A stretch of DNA of 64,000 nucleotides from Sordariomycetes sp. S80-01Y. Its lineage: Eukaryota; Ascomycota; Sordariomycetes. The notes under the pieces are model-generated. The model was not told the origin of the DNA, made no database searches, and saw only the letters and a program-made list of their open reading frames with translations. The position numbers and the translations under genes are program-made. Numbering within the stretch: the stretch's first letter is position 1; every line of letters begins with the position of its first letter. Shown here piece by piece: positions 44,619-55,477 of the stretch. The stretch spans positions 124,001-188,000 of the forward strand of contig JAXQJY010000031.1 of NCBI GenBank assembly GCA_037042185.1. The letters run 5' to 3'.

Positions 44619-46025
44619 ATGGCCACCTTGCACACCGCCGCGCTCAACCACCACCACCAGCACCACCACCAGCCACAGTCGCAGTCGCAGCCGAGCAAGA
44701 TCACAAAGACCCGCGCCCGCACCTCGGTCAAGCCCATCCTCAAGAAGCTGCACTCTGGGCAGTCCGAGAAGAACTCGCTCGACCTCGACCGCGCCTGGGA
44801 GGAGCAGCAGTCGCCCTACGCCTCGGATCTCGAGCCGCCAAAGAGGTCGCTCGAGGGGTATCCCTACCTGCACAACTACCACTACTTCACGCCCACGCAG
44901 CCGCCGCCTCAGCGCGACGTGAGCTTCGACCTGCCAACTCCCACCACAGTCACCACCGGCAGCAGCGTGCAGACTCCCTCCATCAGCCACACCACGTCCA
45001 ACACGACCGTCGCCTCGACGCACAACCGCTCGACGTCGGGCGCGAGCCACGTCTCCATCGCAACGACCAACAGCGCCAGCGGCCGGAACGGCTCCTTTGT
45101 GCATCCCTTCCAGCAGACACCCCGCACCTCGACGCCACCTCTGCAGTCCTACGCGACCAGTCTGGCTTCGTTGGGGGAGCGCGAGAGGGACGCCGGCTCG
45201 AGGGATTACTCCCCCGCGACCATAACGGAAACAGAGGACAACCTCGACGATTCGTTCCCCCTGCCGCAGCCGGGTGCGCGCCCGCTGCAGTCCACGCTGC
45301 CACACTCGGGATACCGCAGGCCTTCCGTCGGGAGCCAGAGGACGAGCTCTCTACCCGAGGCGCAGCCCTCCTCGCTGCGCGTGTCCACCCGCGCGGCGCC
45401 GTCCATCTCATCCGTCACCGTCGTGGCCGACTCGCCCATCGCCTCTTCAGCAACGCCGCAGACGGCGACCCCGTCAGCCATGTCCCCGCTGCGCAACTCC
45501 CTCGACATGGCCAACTTCCGCATCCGCTCCCGCAGCGACGTCGACACCGCGACACGTCAGGAGCAGGTCCGGGTCGCGCGCCGCAAGTTCGAGGAGAAGG
45601 AGAGGGTCAAGGAGGAGAAGTACGCCAGGGCCGAGGTGCGGAAGCGGGAGCGGGCAGATACCAGGGAAGCGAGGGCCGCCCACTCGCGAAAATCATCCTT
45701 TGGCACGCCGGGACGCAAGTCCAGCAGCGACGTGGCCAACCGCCCGGCGCCCACCCGCAGATCCACGAGCCACAGCAACAACGAGAAGGCCCAGTCGGCG
45801 GGCCTGGGCATCACGGGCCACGACACGCTCAGCACGAGCAACGGCGCCTATGAGGACATCACGGGCACGACCGAGCCCGCGCAGCCGCCCGAGAGGTCGG
45901 CGGACGAGGTGCACTTCGAGCCCAACCACCGCAGCGGCAAGGCGGCGAGGAGGAAGACGCAGGGGACGTGGACGGCCTTCGTGCTGTGGTTCCGGACGAG
46001 GCTGCTGAAGCTGGGGAGGCGGTAG
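44619..46025 (+). CDS. Hypothetical Ser/Thr-rich, partly coiled-coil protein
   Basis: This is an intronless frame of 468 aa starting at ATG 44619. A His/Gln-rich N-terminus (NHHHQHHHQPQSQSQ) leads into a basic segment (TRARTSVKPILKKLHSGQ). A long Ser/Thr/Pro-rich, probably disordered middle follows. A charged coiled-coil-like stretch (about 310-355, with EEKERVKEEKYARAEVRKRE) comes after, and the protein ends in an amphipathic or hydrophobic basic tail (TWTAFVLWFRTRLLKLGRR). The tail could bind membrane. I recognise no catalytic domain. Consistent third-codon GC and the uninterrupted length support it as a real gene. Overlapping frames on both strands are shadows. Confidence 0.8.
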   Translation: MATLHTAALNHHHQHHHQPQSQSQPSKITKTRARTSVKPILKKLHSGQSEKNSLDLDRAWEEQQSPYASDLEPPKRSLEGYPYLHNYHYFTPTQPPPQRDVSFDLPTPTTVTTGSSVQTPSISHTTSNTTVASTHNRSTSGASHVSIATTNSASGRNGSFVHPFQQTPRTSTPPLQSYATSLASLGERERDAGSRDYSPATITETEDNLDDSFPLPQPGARPLQSTLPHSGYRRPSVGSQRTSSLPEAQPSSLRVSTRAAPSISSVTVVADSPIASSATPQTATPSAMSPLRNSLDMANFRIRSRSDVDTATRQEQVRVARRKFEEKERVKEEKYARAEVRKRERADTREARAAHSRKSSFGTPGRKSSSDVANRPAPTRRSTSHSNNEKAQSAGLGITGHDTLSTSNGAYEDITGTTEPAQPPERSADEVHFEPNHRSGKAARRKTQGTWTAFVLWFRTRLLKLGRR

Positions 46026-46836
46026 GACCGGGCTGTTGGCCGGTAGCCACGTCCGTCACGGGCGGAGCGTGGTCCATCATGGACAGGGGAAAGTCACGAT
46101 ACCAGCGGACCGGGAGGACGGTCCATTGCATGGAGTTCTGGCGGTTCACGACAAAATGAGAAGGGCTCTCATGGCGCTTGGCGGATCTTTTGCTTGCTTT
46201 GCATTTCGGCGATACCTACTTTACGATAGCACGCGGTCCTTTCAACGGGATAGCATCAAATGGCATCTCACTTCACCACATACACACTCTCACTGACGTT
46301 GCGTGCCGCGATCTGACTTGACCTCACCTCACCCGCGTCGGGCCGCTCTGCACAGCGCCAAGCGTCAGAAACGACCAGCGTGAAACGGCGACGTCAGCCC
46401 AGATTCCTCCGAGCTGATGCTGATGACGACGCTGGGGAACTCAAGGGGCTCGTGGTGGTCCCCGGTGGGGTTCAAGGGGGATGAACGTGGAGATCGGCGG
46501 GGCGTGTAGGATCACCAGGGGCGAGGCGATGATCGGTGGCGAGGGGACCGGCTATCATGGCTGTTCCTAGCCACGCTTGTTTATGATCGGACTCTGGGGA
46601 CAGGGTCGCCGAGGCTCAATGACAGCGTCTGCGTTTGTTCAATTCCTTGTGCTGTTCACTCCATATGTACCGAAAGGTGTCTCCAGACGAAAAAGGGGCA
46701 TCGAGCTTGCGAGAACAGCCCCTCCGGCAGGAGGCCCGCGGCAGCGATTCTAAAAGTAGAGCACACTCACGCCACGCGTTGAATTTAACTTGAATTACAT
46801 GTTTATAAAGATCGCTTGCTACAGATAGTCACGCCA
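46026..46836. other. Intergenic region between convergent genes
   Basis: These 811 bp hold two 3' flanks (the 44619 gene and the enoyl-CoA hydratase). I see no gene. Confidence 0.6.
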
Positions 46837-47745
46837 CTACAGCTTCGACTTGCCCTCCACCTTCAGCTCGTCCCACCACGGCCAGGCACTCGGCGCGTCC
46901 TTCTCCATGGTGCTCTCAAATTTGGGGCTCCTCTTCTCCAGGAAGCTCTGCACCCCCTCCTTGGAGTCCTTGCCGTTGTAGAGGTCGAAGAAGATCCTGC
47001 TCTCGAGCAGATGCGCCTCCTCGGGCGAGCTGGGCCCCCTGTAGATCATATCCCGCATGACCCTCGCGGCGACGGGGCTCACGTTGGCGGCGATCTCGTC
47101 GGCGATCTCCAGGGCCTTGGGCAGAACCTGCGTCGGGGGCACAACGTCGCTGAAGAGCTCGGACAGGAGATGGTGCGTGGCCGGGTAGACGGCGCCCGTG
47201 GTGACGAGGTGGACCGCCTTTGAGGTGCCGATCAGACGGGGCAGGTAGAAGCTGGAGCAGGCCTCCATGTTGAAGCCGCGCCTGCCGAAGACGAAGCCGA
47301 CCTTGGCCTGGGAGGAGGCGACGCGGACGGCGCAGGGGAGGGTCATGGTGATGCCGACGCCCACGGCGCTGCCGTTGATGGCGGCGACGATGGGCTTGCT
47401 GCAGCGGTGCATGGCCAGCGTGACCTGGCCGCCGCCGTCTCTGTGTTCGCGTATCGTGGGGCCGAAGGTGTCGCCCTTGGCGTTGAAGTCCATGCCGGCG
47501 CAGAAGATCTTGCTGGAGGGATCGGAGCCGGTGAGGACGATGGCCTTGACGCGCGGGTCGGACGACAGCAGGTCCAGGGCCTTGATCATGGACGAGGCGA
47601 GCTGGTCGGTGAAGGCATTGCGGGCGGCGGGACGGTGCAGCTTGAGGATGATGACGGGGGTCACGGAGGGTGAGGACTCGGGGTGGTGGGAGAGGAGGAC
47701 GTCAGGGAGGGAGAGGTTGGCGTAGGAGGCGGGAAGGTCCGGCAT
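46837..47745 (-). CDS. Peroxisomal enoyl-CoA hydratase/isomerase family protein
   Basis: This is an intronless frame of 302 aa starting MPDLPASYANLSLPD. It has the crotonase fold signatures: RPAARNAFTDQL, then FCAGMDF (oxyanion loop), then INGSAVGVGITMTLPCAVR, and GFVFGRRGFNMEACSSFYL. It ends in KSKL, so the last three residues are the canonical PTS1 signal SKL for peroxisome import. In peroxisomes such enzymes hydrate enoyl-CoA or move double bonds of unsaturated acyl-CoAs during beta-oxidation. The C-terminal tail with SAWPWWDELK is typical of the fungal ECI/ECH group. It is divergent from the D-lactate dehydrogenase gene, 840 bp away. Confidence 0.94.
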   Translation of the reverse strand: MPDLPASYANLSLPDVLLSHHPESSPSVTPVIILKLHRPAARNAFTDQLASSMIKALDLLSSDPRVKAIVLTGSDPSSKIFCAGMDFNAKGDTFGPTIREHRDGGGQVTLAMHRCSKPIVAAINGSAVGVGITMTLPCAVRVASSQAKVGFVFGRRGFNMEACSSFYLPRLIGTSKAVHLVTTGAVYPATHHLLSELFSDVVPPTQVLPKALEIADEIAANVSPVAARVMRDMIYRGPSSPEEAHLLESRIFFDLYNGKDSKEGVQSFLEKRSPKFESTMEKDAPSAWPWWDELKVEGKSKL

Positions 47746-48585
47746 GATGGCGAGTGAGGCAACGGTCTGAATGATACGTCCGATGAGCTGAGACGAGACG
47801 GATATGCTGAGGTCGCCAGCGGTCCTGTTTTATTCGGCGAGGTTGAGATGGCGGATGAGTGAGTGAGTGAGCAATGCCGACTTACACGGAGACGGGGACG
47901 TTGAGATGAGGGGCAGGCCACAGCCGCGAGCCGAGGTTGGTCTGGGATGACGATCTGGGGAAAAGTAGCGAGGATTTAATCAGATGCTGCCATTGAGAAT
48001 GCGATTGGGAGTTCATGGATGAAGCCACATCCACTCGACCAACCTCAGATCTGTTCCCTTGAGGGATTCCCCATTTGATGCTTCGGTTGTTTGAGCTGAC
48101 TGAGCCGACAGCCTGATCCTGTGGCAGGCAAGCACTTGCTTGGCTGTGCAGAACCGATAATCGACTGGAAACAGATCCATATCCCTCCATAGGCTCAGGG
48201 GGACCTTCCAGTCTATCCAACGGTTCTTGAGACCAGCGATCCGAGAGGTTGAACGTTGGTTGCCGTCGTTGACTTCGGATCCGGTGACGCGATGCCGCCG
48301 AGTCCGCAATTCCCAGCGGGGACGCGCCGGAAGAACATCGGCCACCCTGACAGAAATACATCCCCAATTCAACGCCGTCGCGGCACCGGCCTTTTTGTCC
48401 GGGATATCCGCATCCTCAGCGCTCAAATCTTCGAGCTCGACGTCGGTCGGTGCTGAACCGAACTCAACCGTCCACGGCCGCCGGTCCAACGGCTGCGCAC
48501 AACATAAAGACACCTTCGCTGCCGCATGGCACTTTGACACCCAAATCGCAGCCTGACCGGATTAGAGGTCAGAAGCACATCGACC
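47746..48585. promoter_or_regulatory. Divergent promoter region, enoyl-CoA hydratase and D-LDH
   Basis: These 840 bp separate two head-to-head metabolic genes. A 175-codon frame on the minus strand (48013-48540) has no recognisable features, and I did not call it. Confidence 0.55.
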
Positions 48586-50453
48586 ATGGCGCTCCGTCCG
48601 CGCATACCCTCCACCTCCACCACCCTGCGAGCTCTTCGATCTGGCGCCGCCCGCAGCAGCAGCGCTCCCTCCGCAGCCCGACACTATGGCACCGATCTCG
48701 AGCCCGAAAAGCCCAAGGACCGACGCCCGGCTCCCGCTCGCAGCTTCCAGGGCCAGGTCATGGGCTCCATCTCGCAGCGTCTGCAGCGCGAGAAGCAGGA
48801 GCGCGCTCGCTACGAAGAGTGGCGCCACCTCAACGACCCGGGCCGCAACTGGAGCCTGACCTTTGTCATGATGGTGGCCATTGGCTTCTCGTACTACCTG
48901 GGCACCTACTGGCCGAGGGAGGCCGACCCGGACTCGACGCTGCCGCTGAAGAACACGGTCGCGCCCAAGCACAACACCCGCAAGGAGAACATGCAGGCCG
49001 CCTGGGCCGACTTCATCAAGATCGTCGGCAAGGAGAACGTCAGCACCACTGACGGGGACCTGGACGCCCATGCCACCTCGGACTGGTCGAGCCACAAGCC
49101 CAAGCCCGACGAGCGGCCCTTCTGCGTGGTCTACCCGGGGTCGACGGAGGAGGTCTCTGAGATCATGAAGGTCTGCCACCAGCGGAGGATCCCCGTCGTC
49201 GGGTACAGCGGCGGCACGAGTCTGGAGGGCCACTTCACGCCCACGCGAAGGGGCATCTCGGTCGACTTTGGTCGCATGGACCAGATCCTGAAGCTGCACA
49301 AGGAGGACCTGGACGTCGTTGTCCAGCCGGCCGTGGGCTGGGAGCACCTGAACGAGGAGCTTGCGAGGGACGGCCTGTTCTTCCCTCCGGACCCCGGCCC
49401 CGGTGCCATGATCGGTGGTATGATCGGCACGGGCTGCTCTGGCACGAACGCCTACAGATACGGCACCATGCGCGAGTGGGTCATCAGCATCACGGCGGTC
49501 CTGGCGGACGGCACCGTCATCAAGACGCGGCAACGTCCGAGAAAGAGCTCCGCCGGCTACGATCTCACAAAGGTCTTCATCGGCTCGGAGGGCACCCTCG
49601 GCCTGGTGACTGAGGCTACCCTCAAGGTCACGCCCCGCCCCGAGTTCACCAGCGTCGCCGTCGCCTCGTTCCCCTCGATCCGCCACGCCGCTGACTGCGT
49701 CGGCAAAGTCGTCGGCCAGGGCGTCCCCGTCGCGGCCGTCGAGATCCTCGACGACAACCAGATGAAGTGCATCAACGACGCGGGGTCGACTTCGCGCACC
49801 TGGAAGGAGGCTCCCACGCTGTTCTTCAAGTTTGCCGGCACGCCTTCCGGCGTAAAGGAGCAGGTCAAGCAGGTCCAGTCCCTCGCCAAGGCCGCCTCCT
49901 CGCAGTCCTTCGAATTCGCCAGGTCCGAGGAGGAGCAGCACGAGCTCTGGTCGGCCCGCAAGGAAGCGCTCTGGTCGGCCATGGCGGTCAAGAAGGAGGG
50001 CGACCGGGTCTGGACGGGCGACGTGGCGGTGCCCATGAGCCGGCTGCCGGACCTCATCGAGGACACCAAGGAGGACCTGCGGAGGAGCGGGCTGTTCGGC
50101 ACCATCGTGGGCCACGTGGGCGACGGCAACTTCCACAGCATCATCATCTACAGCGAGGCGCAGCGGCAGAAGGCCGAGACGGTGGTGCACAGGATGGTGA
50201 AGAAGGCGGTCGAGATGGAGGGCACGGTGACGGGGGAGCACGGCGTCGGGCTGGTGAAGAGGGACTACCTCCCCCACGAGCTGGGCGAGTCGACCGTCGA
50301 CGCCATGCGACAGGTAAGATCCCCCAAATTCCAGACAGAATATGTGCTGACACGTTCCAGATGAAGAAGGCCTTCGACCCCCTGTGCCTGCTCAACTGCG
50401 ACAAGATCGTGCGGGTGCAGCAACCGAAGCGTGGCGAGATCGAGGAGTGGTGA
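48586..50453 (+). CDS. dld1: D-lactate dehydrogenase (cytochrome), mitochondrial
   Basis: Two exons, 48586-50313 and 50361-50453, with a 47-bp intron near the 3' end, give 606 aa. The N-terminus is Arg/Ser/Ala-rich and fits a mitochondrial presequence. One hydrophobic helix (about 90-107, FVMMVAIGFSYYLGTY) should anchor it in the inner membrane. The FAD-binding domain (about 145-325) has YPGSTEEVSEIMKVC, GYSGGTSLEGH and PDPGPGAMIGGMI. The C-terminal FAD-oxidase domain has GHVGDGNFH and GEHGVG, with catalytic and metal-binding histidines. The family oxidises D-lactate to pyruvate and passes electrons to cytochrome c. Without the last exon the protein would lack LLNCDKI. Confidence 0.96.
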
Positions 50454-50938
50454 GCCGTCTCTACGCAGTGTATAATCGACACCAGTGTATCAAATTTTGT
50501 ATCTTGACTTGTAGAATACCGGCTCCACATTGTTTTGACTTTTGATGTTCGTTGCTTCCAAGTGTCCTTCCCTTTGACAACTATCAATGCACATGTAAGC
50601 TATAAAGTGTGTGTATCAAAGGCTTAATTCCTCTAGTCCTTGATTTTGTAGCTCGACCATTTGACCAGCGTCGGCGACAACGCGCCAATCCACATGTCCC
50701 CTATAGGGAATGATTGCTGTTTCAACATCCTGCGCCCAGGGCGAAGGGCGAAGTAGCTAGGACAATGTCAAAGCTCCCTGAACCAGACAGAAGCCGAGTC
50801 GCTTGCCGTCCATGGCTCCACGCGAGTATCCAGTACTGACTGGGCGAATGTGCCAGCGCATATCGCTGTAGATTTTAATTTCCCTAATGAGCTCCTCCCA
50901 CGCGGCTCTTCAACTCACCAGGAGCACGGCACGACTCC
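50454..50938. other. Intergenic region between convergent genes
   Basis: These 485 bp separate the D-LDH stop from the stop of the transcription-factor-like gene. Only 3' UTRs are expected. Confidence 0.6.
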
Positions 50939-51872
50939 TCACGGGGCGAGGAAGCTCTCCGGATTCGGCTCCGTGATCTCGACCTCGCCCTCGAATTGGT
51001 GTCGCGGGAAGTACCTCGGGATCTTGAGCAGGAAGGCCGAGTTGAGGTCGATCCAGACGACGATGCGACGCAGCAGCCCGCCCAGACCGAGGGCGTTGAG
51101 GCCGCCGCGGAGCTCGAGCATCTTGCACAGGCCGGCCATGTGCATGCGGTACGACGCGAGCTGGCCGTGCATGGCCTCGAAGCCGGCCATCTTGGCGGTG
51201 GCGCCGATGAGGGCGTCGCTGGCCCAGTTCCTCTCGTGCAGCAGGCTCTCGTTGATGCTGCCGATGGCGTCGGACTTGAGCTTGAGCACCTGCTTCCCGG
51301 AGTACATGCTGGGCTTGACGGACGCGGCGTTGGAGGCTGACAGGAGCATGATGGTCTGGAAGATGGCCAGGTCCGATATGACAAGCGGGAACCAGCTGGA
51401 CCGGAGCAGGCCGCGGTTGCCCGGCTGGTCCAGCTCCGGGATGTCCACGGCCATGTGCACGAGGTCTAGACGGGTGGTGTCAGCTGCGGCAGCTTCACAG
51501 GCCATGCGGGAACGTACAGTGGTCGATCAGGGCAGGGATGATGGCGTTTCTCTCCCCGGGATATGCACAGAATGGATCCAGACGACCACCGCCAAGCTGC
51601 CAGTCTCCCGGGGGCGACTGGCTGGACGACGAGACGGTTACATCGCGCACAGACACTTCGACATCGCCGGCCTTCTCTTCCCCCTTAACCTTGCGGCGTC
51701 GAGGGCGAGGACGCGGGCGAGGTTTTCCCGAGGCTGCGTCTTTGGGCTTTGCGTACAGCCTCCAGCCCACCTTGGACACGTGGGACCTGACCTCGCGGAT
51801 CTTGTGGCCCTTGAGCTGCTCGGGATTGTTGCCCACGACGAAGCTGAAGGCAACCTCGGCGGGTGCGCTCAT
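50939..51872 (-). CDS. Fungal transcription-factor-like protein without zinc cluster
   Basis: Two exons, 51872-51518 and 51465-50939, with a 52-bp intron, give 293 aa. The splice joins ALIDH to YLVHMAVDIPELD, restoring a pattern common to this family. The N-terminus has FSFVVGNNPEQLKGHKIREV then RSHV, followed by a basic Pro/Arg stretch (KPRPRPRPRRRK). This RSHV-plus-basic layout is widespread among Pezizomycotina proteins annotated as transcription-factor-like (fungal_trans_2 region) that lack a Zn2Cys6 finger. The rest is helical (ASDALIGATAKMAGFEAMHG). It is shorter than most relatives, which run 400-500 aa, so it may be C-terminally reduced. Its regulatory role is unproven. Confidence 0.78.
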
Positions 51873-52604
51873 GACGCAGGTTCAACGCCTGATGGGTGTG
51901 CGGCCTCAAAAGGTACTTGTGTGGTTGTAAGTGGGAGAACCCACAGCTGGTATGCGACCCCTGGTCACTGATGGGGCGACTAGCGGTGACAGGCGGGCCA
52001 GCAAGGCCACCAGGCCGTATCTCCGGGACAGTCGGAGCTAATTAGGTTCGTTGCGACGTCGGAATCCGCAAACGACGGACGAGCGAGAGGGGCGGGGGTT
52101 CCGAGAGAGGGGGAGCGTTGTCCTCGACGGGAGTGAGGTCGAACTCTACCTCCCTATGCTTCAGCTCAGGTGGCACGTGCACCAGCGTCGCGGAATGGGG
52201 CTTGTCTCGGCCGGGCAGCGATCGTCGCTCTCAGCCTGGCGGATACACGGCGCCTAACCCAACCTGGAGCCTGCATCTGGGGTTTTTACTGACAAGCTGG
52301 GCAGAGCCGCCTTGCCTGTTCGGGGGTCTGCATGCGCTTCGGGTGCCGCCATCATCAGGGTCTTGCGAAGCTTGATGGCAGACTAGCTGGGCAGACTGTG
52401 TAGTGACGAAAGCGAAGAGAGACAGAGTTTGTATATAAATACTGCGGTTCAACACAAGCCGGTAGGAGAGTACGTTGTGCAATTAATTGTTGTCTCTCTT
52501 CTCACGCTCAATCCGCTGACTTATACCAAACTCGACCCCTTTGGATCCAGCTCACATCTGCTACGGCTCCCTGACAAGGAAAATAATCGAAAATACCACC
52601 CAGA
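51873..52604. promoter_or_regulatory. Divergent promoter region, TF-like gene and SDR gene
   Basis: These 732 bp lie between two head-to-head starts. A TATA-like TATATAAAT lies near 52432, about 170 bp before the SDR start. There is no other gene. Confidence 0.5.
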
Positions 52605-53471
52605 ATGTCTCTCCAAGGAAAGACCGCGCTCATCACCGGCGGCGTCAAGAACCTCGGCGCTGAGATCGCGCTCGCGCTGGCACCCCTGGGCGCGAACCTG
52701 GCCCTGCACTACAACTCGGCCTCGTCAAAGGACGACGCCACCCGTCTGGAGAAGAAGCTCGGGCAGGAGTTCCCCAAGACCAAGGTCAAGATCTACCAGG
52801 GCGACCTCACCACCGAGGCCGCCGTGAACAAGCTCTTCGAGTCGGCCAAGAAGGACTTTGGCAAGATCGACATTGTCGTCAACACGGTGGGCAAGGTGCT
52901 GAAGAAGCCCATCGCCGAAATCTCCGAGGCCGAGTACGACGAGATGTTTGCGTAGGTCACAATCATGGAATATCCTCAAGCAGGACTGACATTTCCCTCC
53001 CAGCATCAACTCCAAGGCCGCCTTCTTCATCCTCAAGGCCGCCTCCAAGCACGTCGAGGACGGCGGCAAGATCATCACCATCGTCACGGCGCTGCTCGCT
53101 GCTTTCACCGGCTTTTACACCTCCTACGCCGGCTCCAAGGCCCCCGTCGAGCACTTCACACGCGGCGTGGCCAAGGAGCTGCAGCCGCGCGGCATCAGCG
53201 TCAACGCCGTCGCCCCTGGCCCCATGGACACACGTATGTTGAACCCCTGGAATATCTCTCCCTTTGAGCCTCTGAATAACATGTCTTTTCTGCAGCCTTC
53301 TTCTACCCTCAGGAATCCCCCGAGGCTGTCGAGTTCCACAAGAGCCAGGGCCTTGGAGGCCGTCTGACGGATGTCAAGGATATCGCCCCGTTGGTGCGCT
53401 TCCTCATCGCCGAGGGTGGATGGGTCACAGGCCAGACCATCTTCGCCAACGGAGGTTACACCACCAGGTAG
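52605..53471 (+). CDS. Short-chain dehydrogenase/reductase, three exons
   Basis: Exons 52605-52951, 53004-53233 and 53296-53471, with introns of 52 and 62 bp, give 250 aa, the standard classical-SDR size. The cofactor loop is TGGVKNLGAE, a variant of TGxxxGxG. VNTVG replaces the usual NNAG. The active-site motif is YAGSK (Y-x3-K). The residue where catalytic Ser is expected falls in IVTALLAAFTG, where Thr appears instead. The C-terminus has the conserved WVTGQTIFANGG. Absence of a signal or membrane segment suggests a cytosolic enzyme. Residues after the glycine motif do not clearly settle NAD versus NADP. The substrate is unknown. Confidence 0.93.
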
Positions 53472-53939
53472 ATGTCATAACTTCAAGCACAAATTAAATA
53501 GTAATCAACAAGCACGGTTCTTGGATTCTGTTGTCTCGTAGCCGGACCATAGAAACGCTGCTGTACCACGACACGACGGCAAGCATTTGCTGCGCTGAGG
53601 CATGCATGTCAAAACCTGCGCAGCAGTCAGATGGTATTTACAAAGCAAACGTCTAACACAAACCCGAACTCCCATTCAAGTTCCTGGTGTCTCTTGGCCT
53701 CCATCAAGCCGCCCCGATCCGGTTAGCGCCATCTGGACCCTGAGCGCGTCAGGTGGGCAGCTGCCCCGCGTCATCCCGCCGCCAACCGTCACATCACATG
53801 CGCAGCCCAGCGTCACTGCTCCCTTATCAACAACACGGACCGCTTCGATCTCGTAGCTCGGGTGCTCCCTTTGCTCTTGCATGTAGATCTGATACGATTT
53901 TACCATCAACTGTCCCGACGCCCATATGCCCGACCCGAC
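53472..53939. other. Intergenic region
   Basis: These 468 bp separate two plus-strand genes, the SDR and the PHAF1-like gene. They hold a 3' UTR and a promoter. There is no further gene. Confidence 0.6.
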
Positions 53940-55440
53940 ATGTCGCTCTTCACTGCCGTTCTCCAACCTGGCCGCGGGCTAGGCTTCCTGCGTGCGCGCC
54001 CCTGAAACCAGTCGTCGAGAGCCAGGACTGACAGCTCCAGAACTCGGCGCATCGCTCCACGATGTCCTCACCCGCCTCAAGGCCGAGCCCGCTCGGTTTC
54101 CCGCGCTGCAGGTGCTCTACTCGCCCGACTCTCCTGTCACCGAGCCGGTCTGCCTCTCCCTCCCCTCCAACGGTCTGCGCCTCCGCTTTGACGGCCCCGA
54201 GCAGCGGCTCCGCCTCATCGAGGTGCTCGACTTCGGCAAGACGACCATCATGTACAACGACAAGGACATGGTCAAGGACGGGCCCTGGTTCAAGAACCTG
54301 TACCACCGCGTGTTTGGCCCCACGTACGCGGGGGAGTACATACCCGGCGATGACGGGAAGGGGACCTACGTCCTGAGCTATCCCGGCATGGCCTTCAACT
54401 TCGACCTGGACAGCGGAGCGTACAGTCCTGACAAGGATGTCGTCGGCCTGCTGAGCAACAGCAAAGCAAGCGTCATGGCCATCTTCCACGCCCAAGATCC
54501 GAAGAAGGGCTCCTGGTCCGACGTCCGCCCGACGCTCTGGACCGAGACCATTCCCAGCATTAAGGCAACTTCAATATCATCCCGGAGCAAGGACGTGTTC
54601 CCCGACGAGGTGTCCCTCGCCAAGCTCCACGGCGGTGGCAAGATCGAGCTGGTCCGCCGGTGGGAGAACAAATCTACCTTTATCCTCCTCGGCGAGACCA
54701 CGCCTCAGGACCTCGTCAGGGAACTGGGTCCGCCGAGCGCTATTTACAGGAAAAACGATTCGAAGATGGTGATTCACAAGATGCGCGCGACCAGCCATTC
54801 GCGGAGCAGGCCGAGTGCGGGGAGTCTGGGTCGGCCGGATGATCTGACGGACACAGATCACTCGAGCATGAACACGGGGAGCGACGAGAGCGACGACGAG
54901 GCGATCGACGAGGCGGTGAACAATCCTGCCGGGGAGTGTTTCTACAACTACTTTTACTTCGGCTTCGATGTCTTGCTGTCAACGCCGGTTGATCCAAGTC
55001 CCCAGCCGCCGGGACAACCCGCCACGGACGCAAGCGAGATCAAGAGCCACACCCCCGACCGCCTCGTGGCTACGAAGCTCGTTCTTCACGGCAACATCCC
55101 AGGCTCCTACGAGTTCAACCGTCATCGGCGGCTGCGCTGGGCGATCCCGTACCTCCCCCAGCCGACGACCTCGGAATCCCCCTTCCCGGACGTCGAAGAC
55201 GCCATGACGGAGAAGTGGGGCAGCAAAGTCCAGAAGGACTCAAAGCGAGGGATGGTCCTGAATAGAGGTTGGGGCGACAGTCCCGGATCAAGCTGCGAGC
55301 TTCTCGGCGGGTGGGAGGAGGGCACCGCAGGCAGACGGGCCGAGGTAGGGGGTGACTCGACGACGACGTTGTACGGCTTCCCGGGCATGGTGTTTGAGGT
55401 GCTGAGAAACGGATTTGTCAATACCGTGACTGTATTCTGA
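53940..55440 (+). CDS. PHAF1/UPF0183 family protein
   Basis: A 52-bp first exon (53940-53991) carries ATG, MSLFTAVLQPGRGLGFL and one base of the next codon. A 49-bp intron joins it to 54041-55440, giving 483 aa. The splice makes GLGFLQLGASLHDVLTRL, the conserved family start. Matching pieces follow: FDGPEQRLRLIEVLDFGK, then FGPTYAGEYIP, SYPGMAFNFD, and a C-terminal YFYFGFDVLL and YGFPGMVFEVL. The human member, C16orf70/PHAF1, is a WD-repeat partner linked to autophagy-site assembly. A disordered, acidic insertion (about 275-305) is specific here. The cellular role in fungi is unknown. Confidence 0.9.
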
Positions 55441-55477
55441 GCGAGCGGTATTTCAATTGGAGTTGTTTCTGCGGGAG

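Noticed and set aside
48013-48540. 175-codon minus-strand frame between the hydratase and D-LDH genes
   Set aside because: It has no recognisable motif, and its place in a divergent promoter region makes chance more likely.
48562-50277. Long 571-codon open frame on the minus strand opposite D-lactate dehydrogenase
   Set aside because: It is a shadow of GC-rich codon use; the plus-strand frame has clear family motifs and this one has none.
53992-54040. N-terminal extension of the PHAF1-like frame as read without splicing
   Set aside because: It falls within an intron; the upstream exon restores the conserved family start.
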